The notes beneath the pieces are model-generated. The model was not told the origin of the DNA and did no database searches. It worked only from the letters and a program-made list of their open reading frames with translations. The position numbers and the translations under genes are program-made. Shown piece by piece: positions 55,218 to 64,000 of a stretch of DNA of 64,000 nt (positions are counted from its first letter, which is position 1; every line of letters begins with the position of its first letter). The DNA is from an uncultured Bacteroidales bacterium (GTDB lineage: Bacteria; Bacteroidota; Bacteroidia; Bacteroidales; UBA3824), in NCBI GenBank assembly GCA_937877455.1, contig CALFIU010000091.1, forward strand, positions 11,192 to 75,191, in the 5' to 3' direction.

Positions 55218-56903
55218 ATGAACAAAATAACTACAATCATATTGTCGGCGATGTTGATTTCGGGTTTGATTGCCTGTGATGACGACGAAATAACGCCAAA
55301 CGCATCCAACACCGCCAAAAGTCCCGAAGAAATTGCACAAGAAAACGAGGACAACAAGAACAACAACGACACCCCGTCAGACTGGAAGGTCGTGGAATCT
55401 TCGTCTGAACACGCTGACGACGAGTTCACTGTGACTATCGACGCATCAAAGACTTTCCAGACTATCGAAGGCTTCGGCGCGTCAGACTGTTGGCTCGGCG
55501 AGTACATCGGCACCAACTACAGCAGCAAGGACAAGATGGCAAAACTGCTTTTTAGCCAGGACACATTGTCGGACGGCTCAGTGGAAGGCATCGGACTTTC
55601 GATGTGGCGTGTCAATCTCGGCGCGGGAAGTTACGAGCAAGGCGACGAGTCGGGCATCACAACCGCCGACCGCCGCGCCCAAAGCTACCTAACAAGCGGA
55701 CAGTACGACTGGTCAAAATGCCCCGGTCAGCAGTATTTTATGCAGCAAGCCAAGAAATACGGCGTTGAAAAAATGCTGATGTTCAGCAACTCGCCCATTG
55801 TGTCGTGTACAGACAACGGTCAGGCGCGTTCCGACAAGGGCGCATCCGCAAACATCACCGACGAGGGCTATGACAAGTACGCCGAATACATCGCCGAAGT
55901 TACCAAACACTTTGATTCCGAGGGCATCCACATCGACTACATCAGCCCCGTCAACGAGCCACAGTACAATTGGGAAGGACACGACCAGGAAGGTTCGGGC
56001 TGGCAAAACTCCGAAGTCGCGCGCCTTGTGAAGTCCATCGACTCCAAACTTGGCTCGCAGACCACAAAAATCGTTGTCCCCGAGGCTGGCGCGTGGGATT
56101 ATCTATACGGCGGTTCTAATGCCGGTCGGTCAAACCAAATTGACGACTTTTTTGGCTCAGGCTCTGACAATTACATCGGCGACCTCTCGCACGTTGCCAA
56201 GGTGGCTTGTGCGCACAGTTATTGGATTGACCGCAACTGGGACCAGCTCCACAACGTCCGCACATCTGCACACACGGCTGCCGAAGGTGCTGGCATTGGA
56301 CTTTGGCAGACAGAATGGTCGATGCTCGACGAGTATGGCGCAACCGAAGACTACGTTGGACTTGCCGATGCTAAGTACATGGACAACGCAATCTACCTCT
56401 CCAAGGTCATCTATGCCGACATGGTTTATGCCAACTGTGCGTCGTGGAGTTACTGGACAGTTTGGGGACAGGAGCGTTGGAGCCAGAAAAACCGTTTTTG
56501 GCTCATCAAACTCGGCGACAATGTGGCTGACTACGCCGAATGTTACAACGACATCACCGTCGATAATCCGTGGGCAGACAATCCAAACCTCTATGTGCTT
56601 GGCAATTACAGCCGTTTTGTCCGTCCGGGCTACAAGCGTGTAGAACTCACTACCGCCACACCCGAAACATCGCTCTTTGCGTCGGCATACGTGTCGGGCG
56701 ACGGCAACACACTCGTTGTGGTATATACAAACCAAACCGACAAAAAAATGCGCGTAAATCCCACTATTACAGGCTTTTCGGGTAACACGAAGTTTGTCCG
56801 CTACGTAACCACCGACACCGACAAGCTTGCCCGCACAAACTTCAGCGACGGAAACATCGTAATCCCTGCCAAATCTGTAACGACAATAGTATTAAGCAAA
56901 TAG
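55218..56903 (+). CDS. GH30 glycosidase, lipoprotein
   Basis: 561 residues, lipoprotein-type signal (LISGLIAC), acidic linker to about 70, then GH30 barrel plus beta-sandwich. Motifs: FQTIEGFGASDCW, GIGLSMWRVNLGAGS, YISPVNEPQYNWEGHDQEG (acid/base Glu), LWQTEWSM (nucleophile Glu), and a C-terminal beta-sheet with RFVRPGYKRVEL. GH30 acts on beta-1,6-galactan, beta-1,6-glucan, xylan or glucosylceramide depending on subfamily. With GH35 and GH2 nearby, endo-beta-1,6-galactanase-like action on a galactan is my inference, not proof. Probably surface-exposed. Confidence 0.85.
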   Translation: MNKITTIILSAMLISGLIACDDDEITPNASNTAKSPEEIAQENEDNKNNNDTPSDWKVVESSSEHADDEFTVTIDASKTFQTIEGFGASDCWLGEYIGTNYSSKDKMAKLLFSQDTLSDGSVEGIGLSMWRVNLGAGSYEQGDESGITTADRRAQSYLTSGQYDWSKCPGQQYFMQQAKKYGVEKMLMFSNSPIVSCTDNGQARSDKGASANITDEGYDKYAEYIAEVTKHFDSEGIHIDYISPVNEPQYNWEGHDQEGSGWQNSEVARLVKSIDSKLGSQTTKIVVPEAGAWDYLYGGSNAGRSNQIDDFFGSGSDNYIGDLSHVAKVACAHSYWIDRNWDQLHNVRTSAHTAAEGAGIGLWQTEWSMLDEYGATEDYVGLADAKYMDNAIYLSKVIYADMVYANCASWSYWTVWGQERWSQKNRFWLIKLGDNVADYAECYNDITVDNPWADNPNLYVLGNYSRFVRPGYKRVELTTATPETSLFASAYVSGDGNTLVVVYTNQTDKKMRVNPTITGFSGNTKFVRYVTTDTDKLARTNFSDGNIVIPAKSVTTIVLSK

Positions 56904-56905
56904 CT

Positions 56906-58393
56906 ATGAAACGTTACCTATTAATATCCTTGCTGCTTGCCGGTTGCGCGGTTGACAACAGTCCGTCAATCAGCATCGACAGCAGCAAGACTTATCAGAC
57001 GATAGACGGTTTTGGAGCGTCAGACGCATGGACTATCCAATTTTCCGACAAGTGGCCAGCGGAAACCGTTGAGCGCGCCGCCGACCTGCTTTTCTCTCAG
57101 GACAAGGGCATCGGATTGAGCATTTGGAGGTTCAACCTCGGCGCAGGCAGCACTTATCAAGGCGATGATGCACAAATACAACCGATGACACGCACCGAAT
57201 GTTTCCTCATGCCCGACGGCTCGTGGGACTTCGACAAGCAGAAGGCGCAAGTTGATTTTATGAAGATGGCGAAAGAGCGTGGTGTCAACACTTTCATCGC
57301 CTTCCTCAACTCGCCGCCCGTGTATTTCACTCAAAATGGCCTCGCCACCAACACGGGACGCGGCGGCGACTTCAACCTCAAGCCTGAATGTTATGGCAAG
57401 TTTGCGGATTATATGGCAAAATCGGCGAAAGGACTTGCTGAAAATCATGGCATAGACATTGATTATATCTGCCCTGTGAACGAACCCGACGGACATTGGA
57501 ACTGGCAAGGTCCAAAGCAGGAAGGCTCGCCAGCCACAAATGCCGAGATTGCGCATATCACACGCGAACTCGACGAGGCTCTCACGCGCGAGAATCTCGA
57601 TACAAAAATCCTTGTAAACGAATCGTCCGACTACCGCGCAATGGTTTCCACGCATCAGACCGATGCGGACAGAGGTTTTGCCATACAAACGCTGTTCAAT
57701 GCCGACAGCGCGTCCAATGTCGTCGGACTTAAGCACGTGGAAAAACTTATTGCTGGTCATGGCTATTGGACTAACACGCCGCTCGACTTCCTGCGCACAA
57801 TGCGAGAGAATCTTAACGACACGCTTACGAAATTTGGCGTAAAGTTTTGGATGACAGAGCAGTGCATCATGGGCAACGACGAGGAAATCGGCGGCGGCCA
57901 GCATTTTGACACGACGATGAAGACTGCCTTGTATGTCGCACGGTGTATCCACCACGACTTGGTTTTTGCCAATGCGTCGAGCTGGCAGTGGTGGCGCGCT
58001 ATTGGTGAGGACTACAGAGATGGCTTGTTGGAGGATTTTGGCGAGGAGACGATTGAAACTGGCAAACTCGTTGACAGCCGTCTGCTGTGGTGCATGGGCA
58101 ATTACAGCCGTTTTGTGCGTCCCGGCGCGGTGCGTGTCGGCGTAAGTGTCGACAGACTCGACTCAGCCACCGATTCAACGTCAATCATGGCATCTGCATA
58201 CCGCAATATTGACGGTTCGATTGTGTGTGTAATTATCAATTATTCCGACACCGACCATGAGTACAGCATTGACGGCATCAAACCAAAAACGATGTACGTA
58301 ACCTCCGACGAATCAGGCTTTAAACTTAAACCCATAGAACTTTCGGGCAAGAAAGTCACGATACCTGCGCGCAGCGTGGTGACGTTGAAGTAA
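56906..58393 (+). CDS. Second GH30 glycosidase, lipoprotein
   Basis: 495 residues, lipoprotein signal MKRYLLISLLLAGC. Same fold as the previous gene, but clearly diverged: YQTIDGFGASDAW, GIGLSIWRFNLGAGS, YICPVNEPDGHWNWQG with acid/base Glu, FWMTEQCIMG with the nucleophile Glu, RFVRPGAVRVGV. It starts two bases after the first GH30 stops, so translation is coupled. The pair may split endo and exo action on the same chain. Last gene of the PUL operon before a strong terminator. Confidence 0.85.
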   Translation: MKRYLLISLLLAGCAVDNSPSISIDSSKTYQTIDGFGASDAWTIQFSDKWPAETVERAADLLFSQDKGIGLSIWRFNLGAGSTYQGDDAQIQPMTRTECFLMPDGSWDFDKQKAQVDFMKMAKERGVNTFIAFLNSPPVYFTQNGLATNTGRGGDFNLKPECYGKFADYMAKSAKGLAENHGIDIDYICPVNEPDGHWNWQGPKQEGSPATNAEIAHITRELDEALTRENLDTKILVNESSDYRAMVSTHQTDADRGFAIQTLFNADSASNVVGLKHVEKLIAGHGYWTNTPLDFLRTMRENLNDTLTKFGVKFWMTEQCIMGNDEEIGGGQHFDTTMKTALYVARCIHHDLVFANASSWQWWRAIGEDYRDGLLEDFGEETIETGKLVDSRLLWCMGNYSRFVRPGAVRVGVSVDRLDSATDSTSIMASAYRNIDGSIVCVIINYSDTDHEYSIDGIKPKTMYVTSDESGFKLKPIELSGKKVTIPARSVVTLK

Positions 58394-58485
58394 CAACACT
58401 AAAAAAGTGCAATATGCCAACAATGATACTTTTTGAGGTGTTGAATTTTGGCTGAAGATAATATTATCGAATCTAATTTTCATTG

Positions 58486-58515
58486 GGCGCGGAGCAATTG
58501 CAACGCGCCTTTTTT
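58486..58515 (+). terminator. PUL terminator
   Basis: GGCGCG and CGCGCC flank GAGCAATTGCAA, then T6. It closes the SGBP-susCD-GH30-GH30 operon. Confidence 0.8.
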
Positions 58516-58556
58516 CGTTATTTATTTCGCAAATTTTGGTTTCTATCTGTTTTTTT

Positions 58557-59570
58557 TTAATTCTGATATTGCCTTATCATCTTTTCAACCTCATTTTTCA
58601 TCCAACGCACCACAACATAGGGCGAAATCACTTTTAATCCAGCACCATAACTCAAAAACACTGAAAATAATTCATAATTTATAACAACATATATTCTAAA
58701 CTCGCACGAACCGTCAGGATTCTCCTTTATGAGTTTTTGAGAATGATGTATTGGCTTGGTTTTGATGTAATTGGCTTGTTCCTTAGATGCCCAAAAGTAG
58801 ATTCTACGCGGATAACTTTTTAACGATGTACTTACTCCAATAACATTGTCAAAAAAATGCTCGGAATCAAAATCTGGATTTTCAACGAACTCTATATCAA
58901 CGGGTTCGATACTATTGATGCGGTCTAAGGCGAGATTATACACTTGTGCCGAATCGGGCTTGGAACCAAACACAAACCAACGGTTGCGAAACTCTTTCAA
59001 AAGGTATGGAAAGAAAATAATTTCGGTGGGTTCGTCGGCGTTAAACGATTGATACACAATCTTCAACGTCTGATGATTGTCGATATGCCGATAGAGCGGC
59101 GAAAGCAATTCCAAACCTTTCAAATCCTTGACGCTATCGAAATGGATAATCGGTTTGCGTTTATTGAGACCCATGGCAAGGCTGTCGTCGAGCCGTCCGA
59201 TTACATCATCAAACTTATTAAATTGCTCAAAATCTGACAATTGCCTTAACATATCGGTAGCCTCTCGAATTACATCATAATCGTTTTGAGATAGTGGCAT
59301 TTTGGTAATACTGTATTCGGGATCCGAGTATCTATAATACTTGTTGTCATAAACTTCGATGGGCGCATTGTAGCCGAGTTTGTCGCTGCGCATTATCTGA
59401 ATGTCGCTTTGGACGGTGCGCATAGAGACACCTTTGGTGATGCCCTCGCAGTCGTAAAGAGCGTTGCAACAAGCATCCACCAAATCATCAATTGTCCAAC
59501 GCCGATACTTGTTTCTCAGGCAGTTGTCGATGGTTTTGTAACGAATTAATGCATTTTTATTGGCCGGCAT
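58557..59570 (-). CDS. WYL-domain transcriptional regulator
   Basis: About 337 residues from the ATG at 59570 (MPANKNALIRYKTID), preferred over the in-frame ATG at 59591. N-terminal winged helix (about 1-75) with RWTIDDLVDACCNAL and RTVQSDIQIMR as recognition helix, then a WYL domain (about 150-215: IVYQSF, PYLLKEFRNRWFVFGS) and a C-terminal extension. WYL proteins bind nucleic-acid ligands such as ssDNA or cyclic nucleotides and control stress or RNA-repair genes. It follows rtcB by 33 bases, same strand, so it may autoregulate an RNA-repair operon. Confidence 0.85.
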   Translation of the reverse strand: MPANKNALIRYKTIDNCLRNKYRRWTIDDLVDACCNALYDCEGITKGVSMRTVQSDIQIMRSDKLGYNAPIEVYDNKYYRYSDPEYSITKMPLSQNDYDVIREATDMLRQLSDFEQFNKFDDVIGRLDDSLAMGLNKRKPIIHFDSVKDLKGLELLSPLYRHIDNHQTLKIVYQSFNADEPTEIIFFPYLLKEFRNRWFVFGSKPDSAQVYNLALDRINSIEPVDIEFVENPDFDSEHFFDNVIGVSTSLKSYPRRIYFWASKEQANYIKTKPIHHSQKLIKENPDGSCEFRIYVVINYELFSVFLSYGAGLKVISPYVVVRWMKNEVEKMIRQYQN

Positions 59571-59603
59571 AGCAATATGTTTTTGTAGCAAAATTAAGAA
59601 AAA

Positions 59604-60827
59604 TTATTCATCACCAGCTTTAAAATTAAAAATCGGTTTTATAACCTTAACAACGTCAGCAGTCGGGGAAATATTGTTGACAATGTCGTCCATAGTTTTG
59701 TATGCCATCGGAGCCTCGTCAATAGTATCAAGGTTGACGGTGGTGGAATAGATTCCTGCCATTTCCGCCTTAAAATCTTTCAAATTAAGTATTTTTTTTG
59801 CTTGACGACGGCTCATAATTCTGCCTGCACCGTGCGGAGCGGAATAGTTCCAATCTTCGTTGCCTTTGCCAATACAAATCAAACTGCCATCACGCATATT
59901 GATGGGTATCAGGAGTTTCTCGCCGTTTTGAGCACTCACAGCACCTTTGCGCAGTATCAGATTGTTGATGTCGATGTAGTTGTGAATTGTGGTGAACTGT
60001 TCCGAAATCTCGTTTTCAGCGATGCCGAGACCTTTGAGAATTTCGTCCATCATCGCTTTGCGATTCATCATAGCAAAATGCTGCATTATGCCCATATCGT
60101 TGATGTAATCATCAAACAATGAGCCGCTTACATACGCCAAATCTTTGGGTATTGTGGTGAGAATCTGACTTTTCATCTCCGAAAGACGCTCTTGAATGTC
60201 GTTTTGACGCCCTTCGGCTTTGAGTTGGAGAATCAATTCGTCCAAATCCTTTTTCTGATTGTGATTCAATTGTTTCCACGCCTCCTCTTGATAATATTCG
60301 GCGATTTCCAAACCGGCGTGACGGCTTCCCGAATGTACCACAATATAAAGGTTGCCATCGTCGTCGCGGTCGGCTTCAATGAAATGATTACCGCCTCCAA
60401 GTGTGCCAACGCTACGTATTGCGCGCGATTTGTTGTATTTGCCACAAATTTTATTAAAATCAACATCTTGGGCATACGGATGCGGTTCTTTACGAACATC
60501 GTAGCCACTTGGAATATTTTTGCGGATTACCGAATCTAATAACGCTGGATTGAACGATTCTGCCGCCTTGCTTCCAGCCTTAAACATCACCGTCTCCATG
60601 CCGCAGCCGATGTCAACGCCCACGAGATTTGGTACAATTTTATCAGTAATGGTCATTGTTGTGCCAATAGTACAGCCCGCACCCGCATGTACGTCGGGCA
60701 TAAGGCGGATTTTTGCACCCGTGGTGAACTCTTGGTTACAAAGCGTTTCAATCTGTTTGGCGGATGTTTCGTCGAGATTATCGGTAAAAACCTTCGCCGT
60801 GTTGTATTTTCCAATTATCTCTTTCAT
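59604..60827 (-). CDS. rtcB: RNA ligase RtcB
   Basis: 407 residues, cytoplasmic. GTP- and Mn-dependent ligase joining 2',3'-cyclic phosphate or 3'-phosphate to 5'-OH RNA ends in tRNA/RNA repair. Motifs: LMPDVHAGAGCTIG, GVDIGCGME (metal-binding Cys), GTLGGGNHFIE, HSGSRHAG, and YSAPHGAGRIMSR with the guanylated His. First gene of a two-gene unit with the WYL regulator downstream, which suggests regulated RNA repair. No archease gene adjacent. Confidence 0.97.
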   Translation of the reverse strand: MKEIIGKYNTAKVFTDNLDETSAKQIETLCNQEFTTGAKIRLMPDVHAGAGCTIGTTMTITDKIVPNLVGVDIGCGMETVMFKAGSKAAESFNPALLDSVIRKNIPSGYDVRKEPHPYAQDVDFNKICGKYNKSRAIRSVGTLGGGNHFIEADRDDDGNLYIVVHSGSRHAGLEIAEYYQEEAWKQLNHNQKKDLDELILQLKAEGRQNDIQERLSEMKSQILTTIPKDLAYVSGSLFDDYINDMGIMQHFAMMNRKAMMDEILKGLGIAENEISEQFTTIHNYIDINNLILRKGAVSAQNGEKLLIPINMRDGSLICIGKGNEDWNYSAPHGAGRIMSRRQAKKILNLKDFKAEMAGIYSTTVNLDTIDEAPMAYKTMDDIVNNISPTADVVKVIKPIFNFKAGDE

Positions 60828-60983
60828 TTTTGTTTTTTTTTGATTTTACGCTACAAAACAAAAACAGAGATATGAAATGTATTTGCGTAGCAAAAAAAAA
60901 AAATAAAAAAATCCTCGTTTTACGAGCATTGCAGCTCACAAATCACGGAGCAATCCTTGTTATTTATGATATATGTCGTTTTT

Positions 60984-61011
60984 CGGAGCGTACACGAGGT
61001 ACGCCCCTACG
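60984..61011. repeat. REP-like palindrome GGAGCGTAC...GTACGCCCC
   Basis: GGAGCGTAC (60985-60993) pairs with GTACGCCCC with one mismatch around ACGAG, in the rtcB-GH2 spacer near the GH2 stop. Comparable to the element at 29356 in size and position (just downstream of a stop codon). Confidence 0.45.
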
Positions 61012-61024
61012 AATCCAATTCATT

Positions 61025-63324
61025 TTACAACTTCACCACTGTCGGGGCGATGCCTTTGCCTTTGATGGTAACGGTAACGCCTTTTGCGTCCTTGGGGATG
61101 CGGACGATGGCTTGTGCGCGGCCGTGCCAAGCGTTGTGAGTGTTGTCGCGGGTGTTTTCGCAGTCGCGGAGGTCGCCGGTGCCGAGGGCGAGAAGTACGC
61201 CGCCTTTTACATCAACGGTGATTTCGTCTTGCGACATTGCGCAGGGGTTGCCTTGCTTGTCGGTGAGGGTTATGTCGATGAAAACCACATCGTTGCCGTC
61301 GGTTTTGTAAGATTTTCGGTCGGCTTTGGCAGCAATTTTGGCGGGTTTGCCGGCGGTGATGAGGGTTGATGTTTCGCCGTCGGATTCGGCTTTGAGAGTG
61401 CCGGGCTGATAGTTGAGCGTGAAGGTGGCTTTGCATTGCTCAACGGGTTTTTCTCCAATGAGTTGGTTGTTGAGGTAGAGTTTAACTGTTTTGCCTGCGC
61501 TATATACCTCTACGTCAATTGGTTTGCCTTCCCAACCTTCCCAATTCCACGAATCCCAAGTGGGCCAAGTACTCCACATTGTGGTTTTGATGGAGTCAAC
61601 GTAACCGTTTGGTTCACAGACTGCAAGATGAATTTTTGAGGAAGCCTTGTTGCCGTTCCAAATAATATCGCGGTAATACGAAATTGGCTTGCGGAAACCG
61701 ATGATGTCAACGTCGCCGCAGTAAGCACCGTGCCAAGGCCATTGGGGATTTTGCCAACTTTCGCCCTGAGGCCAAGCCTTGTAACGCCATCCGCCTATGC
61801 CCGATTCGCCAAGATAGTCGAGACCAGTCCAAACAATGTCGCCGATTACGTAAGTGTTGTTGGCAACGGTTTCATAATTGCGGTAAGCGTCGCGGGGATA
61901 CGATTCGGTCTGCCACATTACACGTTTTGGGTCGCGCTCGTGGTCGGTTTTATGCTTGAAAATCATATAGTTGTAACCCACAATGTCGAGCACTTCGGCG
62001 TGAGGGTCGTAGATTTCCCAATCGCGGTCCCAAGCGCAGAGAGCCTCGGTAACGGGACGGGTGTTGTCTTCTTCGAGAATCGCCTTTTTGAGCATACGTG
62101 CGGTGTAGATGCAGCGGATGTCCTTGCGCTCGATAATCTCGTTGCCGATGCTCCACGCCACAATGCAGGGGTGGTTGCGGTCGCGAAGTACCATACGCTT
62201 TACATCGTCGGTGGCGAGCGAATCAAAAAGGATTGAGTAGTCGAACGGATTTTTCTGTGTGCGCCAGCCGTCAAAAGCCTCGTCGATTACCATCATTCCG
62301 AGTTGGTCGCAGGCGTTGAGAAATCCTTCCGACGGCGGGTTGTGGCTTGTGCGGATAAGGTTGAAGCCAGCGTCTTTCATCAGTTTCACTTTGCGGTATT
62401 CGGCAGCGTCGTAGGAAGATGCGCCCAAAAGTCCGTTGTCGTGGTGAACGCACGCGCCGTTTATCAACACATTTTTGCCGTTGAGAGCAAAACCTTGTTC
62501 GGCATTGTAGGCAATGGTGCGGAATCCGAAAGTCTGTTTCAAATTGAGTGTTTGGTCAATGGAAATCTCTGCCTCATAGAGGTTTGGCGAATCGTTGCTC
62601 CAAAGTTTCGGATTGCTGATTTTGAGTTCCAACGCAGCCTTGGCGTTAGACTTTGCGTTGATTTCAACGGATTTGGAAGTCTCCACGCCATCTGCCGCAA
62701 CTTTCACATTTACAGTGCGTTTTTGGTTGCTGTTGTTTTCCACGATAGCGTTGATTGTTACCTTGCCGTTTTCCAAGGCGATGATTTGCACGTCGGTGGG
62801 TTTTACGCTAACAGTCGGAAGTTTACGCAAATTTACGTTGCGGTAGATGCCGCTGCCCGAATACCAACGAGAATTTTTCTGATTTGAATTGTTGACGCGG
62901 ACGGTAACAACGTTGTCGCCTGGGGTGTTGAGGTATGGCGTAACGTCCACACTGAAAGGCGTGTAGCCATATCCGTGCCAAGCGGCGCGTTTGCCGTTTA
63001 CAAAAACTGTGGCGTGGTGGTAAACGCCGTCAAACTCCATAATAAGCCGCTCGCCGTCATTGAGTTTTGGCACGTTAAGGTTGTACTTGTACCAAGCAAC
63101 GCCGGTTTCAAAATAACCGTTTTCGTTGCCCGAAGGTGCGCTTTGTAGGGCGGCTTGATGATGCTCCAATCGTGCGGGAGGTCAACATTCTGCCACGATG
63201 TTGGGACGTTGGCGGTGTCGTTGTTGAGCGCAAACTGCCAACCAAGGTTGATGTTGTTTGCCAACTGAGCATTTGCCACTATCGCAAGGAGCAAAAACAC
63301 CGCAGGAATAATAGTTTTATTCAT
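61025..63324 (-). pseudogene. GH2 beta-galactosidase-like enzyme, one-base frameshift
   Basis: From ATG 63324: signal peptide MNKTIIPAVFLLLAIVANAQ, LPHDWSIIKPPYK, then the frame breaks at the AAA of 63142-63144. One added base joins SAPSGNENGYFETGVAWYKY, the normal GH2 sugar-binding start, to the rest (frame to 61025). Then a jelly roll, Ig-like domain, catalytic barrel with VAWSIGNEI (acid/base) and MWQTESYP (probable nucleophile region), and C-terminal DUF4982/Ig domains. Corrected length about 765 residues, exported. GC-rich like the PUL. With GH35 it points to a beta-galactoside glycan. Functional only if the shift is a sequence error. Confidence 0.7.
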
Positions 63325-63380
63325 TTGTAAAAAAATCGTAATTTCCCATCTGAAGTGCGAAACGTCATCTGCCAGCAATT

Positions 63381-64000
63381 TTAGGAAAAATGTTTGAAAA
63401 ATTCTTGCTTCGGGGTATTAAATTTAAGCTTTTTTCGCGGACGACTATTTAACCGTTTCTGAACCCATAATACGAAGTTGTCGCTTAGCTTGCTGATGTC
63501 GGTCTTCTTGGGGATGTATTGGCGGATTAGTTTGTTGTGGTATTCGATACAACCTTTTTGCCACGAACAGAAGGAGTCGGCAAAGTAGATGGGGTGTGTG
63601 AGATGTAGCTTTTCTGCCAACCATTTGTGCGCTGCGAACTCACTGCCGTTGTCTGTCGTAGTGGTGTATATTTTCGACATGTAGGGCATCAGCAGTCGAT
63701 AGGCGACCTTGGCAACCGCTTCGGCTGTCTTGTTGGGGACTTTGCTCATCATGAGAAAACCCGTCTGTCTGTCGACAATGGTCAGTATGGCGTTGCTGGC
63801 GTGGTCTACAATCAAGTCCATTTCCATGTTACCAAAAGTCTTGTCGGTGGCATCTGCGGGGCGGTCGTGTATGCTTGTTCGGTCTTTGATGTTGGTAGCT
63901 TTCGTCTCGGGTCTGTGTCGGCGTTTGTGTTTTCTGATACTTGCTGGTTTATAGGTCAAAATGCAGGCTACGAGGTATCCTCAGCCCTTTGTTTATCTGG
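63381..64000 (-). mobile_element. IS30-family transposase, C-terminal part
   Basis: 192 residues visible with the DDE integrase core of IS30/IS4351-like transposases: NMEMDLIVDHASNAIL (first Asp), TTTDNGSEFAAH (second Asp), WQKGCIEYHNKLIRQYIPKK (Glu), and LNSRPRKKLKFNTPKQ at the end. Upstream of 63959 the frame meets a stop after a few codons, while another frame (INKGLRIPRSLHFD) would fit the same protein, so a one-base shift near 63957 is likely. The N-terminus lies beyond the window. The stop is 57 bases from the GH2 start; the element end, probably near 63340, was not located. Confidence 0.8.

Noticed and set aside
57020..57955. 311-codon minus-strand frame
   Set aside because: Antisense to the second GH30 gene, which has complete catalytic motifs.
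1..64000. tRNA or rRNA genes
   Set aside because: No cloverleaf with GTTCGA-type T-loop and CCA-end context or rRNA signature was noticed; a covariance search would be needed to exclude a divergent one.

Overview
The window comes from a Bacteroidota genome, most likely Bacteroidales. The signs are a SusC/SusD polysaccharide utilisation locus driven by a hybrid two-component system, Bacteroidetes-type promoters (TAnnTTTG at -7), a type IX secretion C-terminal tail on an amylase, many lipoproteins with short MKK-type signal peptides, an IS4351-like IS30 transposase and several AAA-ATPase/nuclease genes of the kind expanded in this phylum. No rRNA, tRNA or CRISPR array was seen.

Layout. (1) 1-4.6 kb: 3' end of an O/P-type porin, two frameshifted lipoprotein genes, a lipoprotein with a single CXXCH haem site, a RidA-fold chorismatase-like protein and another lipoprotein. 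(2) 4.6-11.3 kb: dnaK behind a cluster of TGACA/TGTCA half-sites, a partly duplicated small membrane-protein locus, asd, an OmpA-like protein and an amidohydrolase. (3) 11.4-16.5 kb: a five-gene heterodisulfide-reductase-like cluster (HdrC, HdrB, short HdrA/QmoA-like, second HdrC-like ferredoxin, membrane HdrE-HdrD fusion). This is the most interesting functional unit. (4) 16.5-22.3 kb: small membrane protein, LRR protein, FecCD permease and AddB-like nuclease. (5) 22.3-34.7 kb: a scrambled accessory region with three intact ATPases, ATPase and transposase remnants, a 92-bp identical repeat, palindromes, and a family of related secreted proteins, some frameshifted.

(6) 34.9-41.6 kb: a maltodextrin module. 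A cytoplasmic GH65 phosphorylase, a surface-targeted GH13 (T9SS tail) and a periplasmic GH13 lie behind a LacI-type palindrome; a MITE-like element sits between the two GH13 genes. (7) 41.9-58.4 kb: a GC-richer PUL with GH35 beta-galactosidase, hybrid two-component sensor, surface lipoprotein, SusC, SusD and two GH30 enzymes. A pair of 21-bp-spaced direct repeats upstream of the divergent operon is a candidate operator for the sensor. (8) 58.5-64 kb: rtcB with a WYL regulator, a GC-rich GH2 gene with a one-base frameshift, and an IS30 transposase abutting its 5' end.

Read together, the glycan genes describe two pathways: surface cleavage of alpha-glucan, periplasmic trimming and cytoplasmic phosphorolysis; and sensor-controlled uptake of a beta-linked, probably galactose-containing glycan. 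At least five genes carry frameshifts that one added base in a short homopolymer would repair. Either these accessory genes are decaying, or the assembly has residual single-base deletions; reads are needed to decide.
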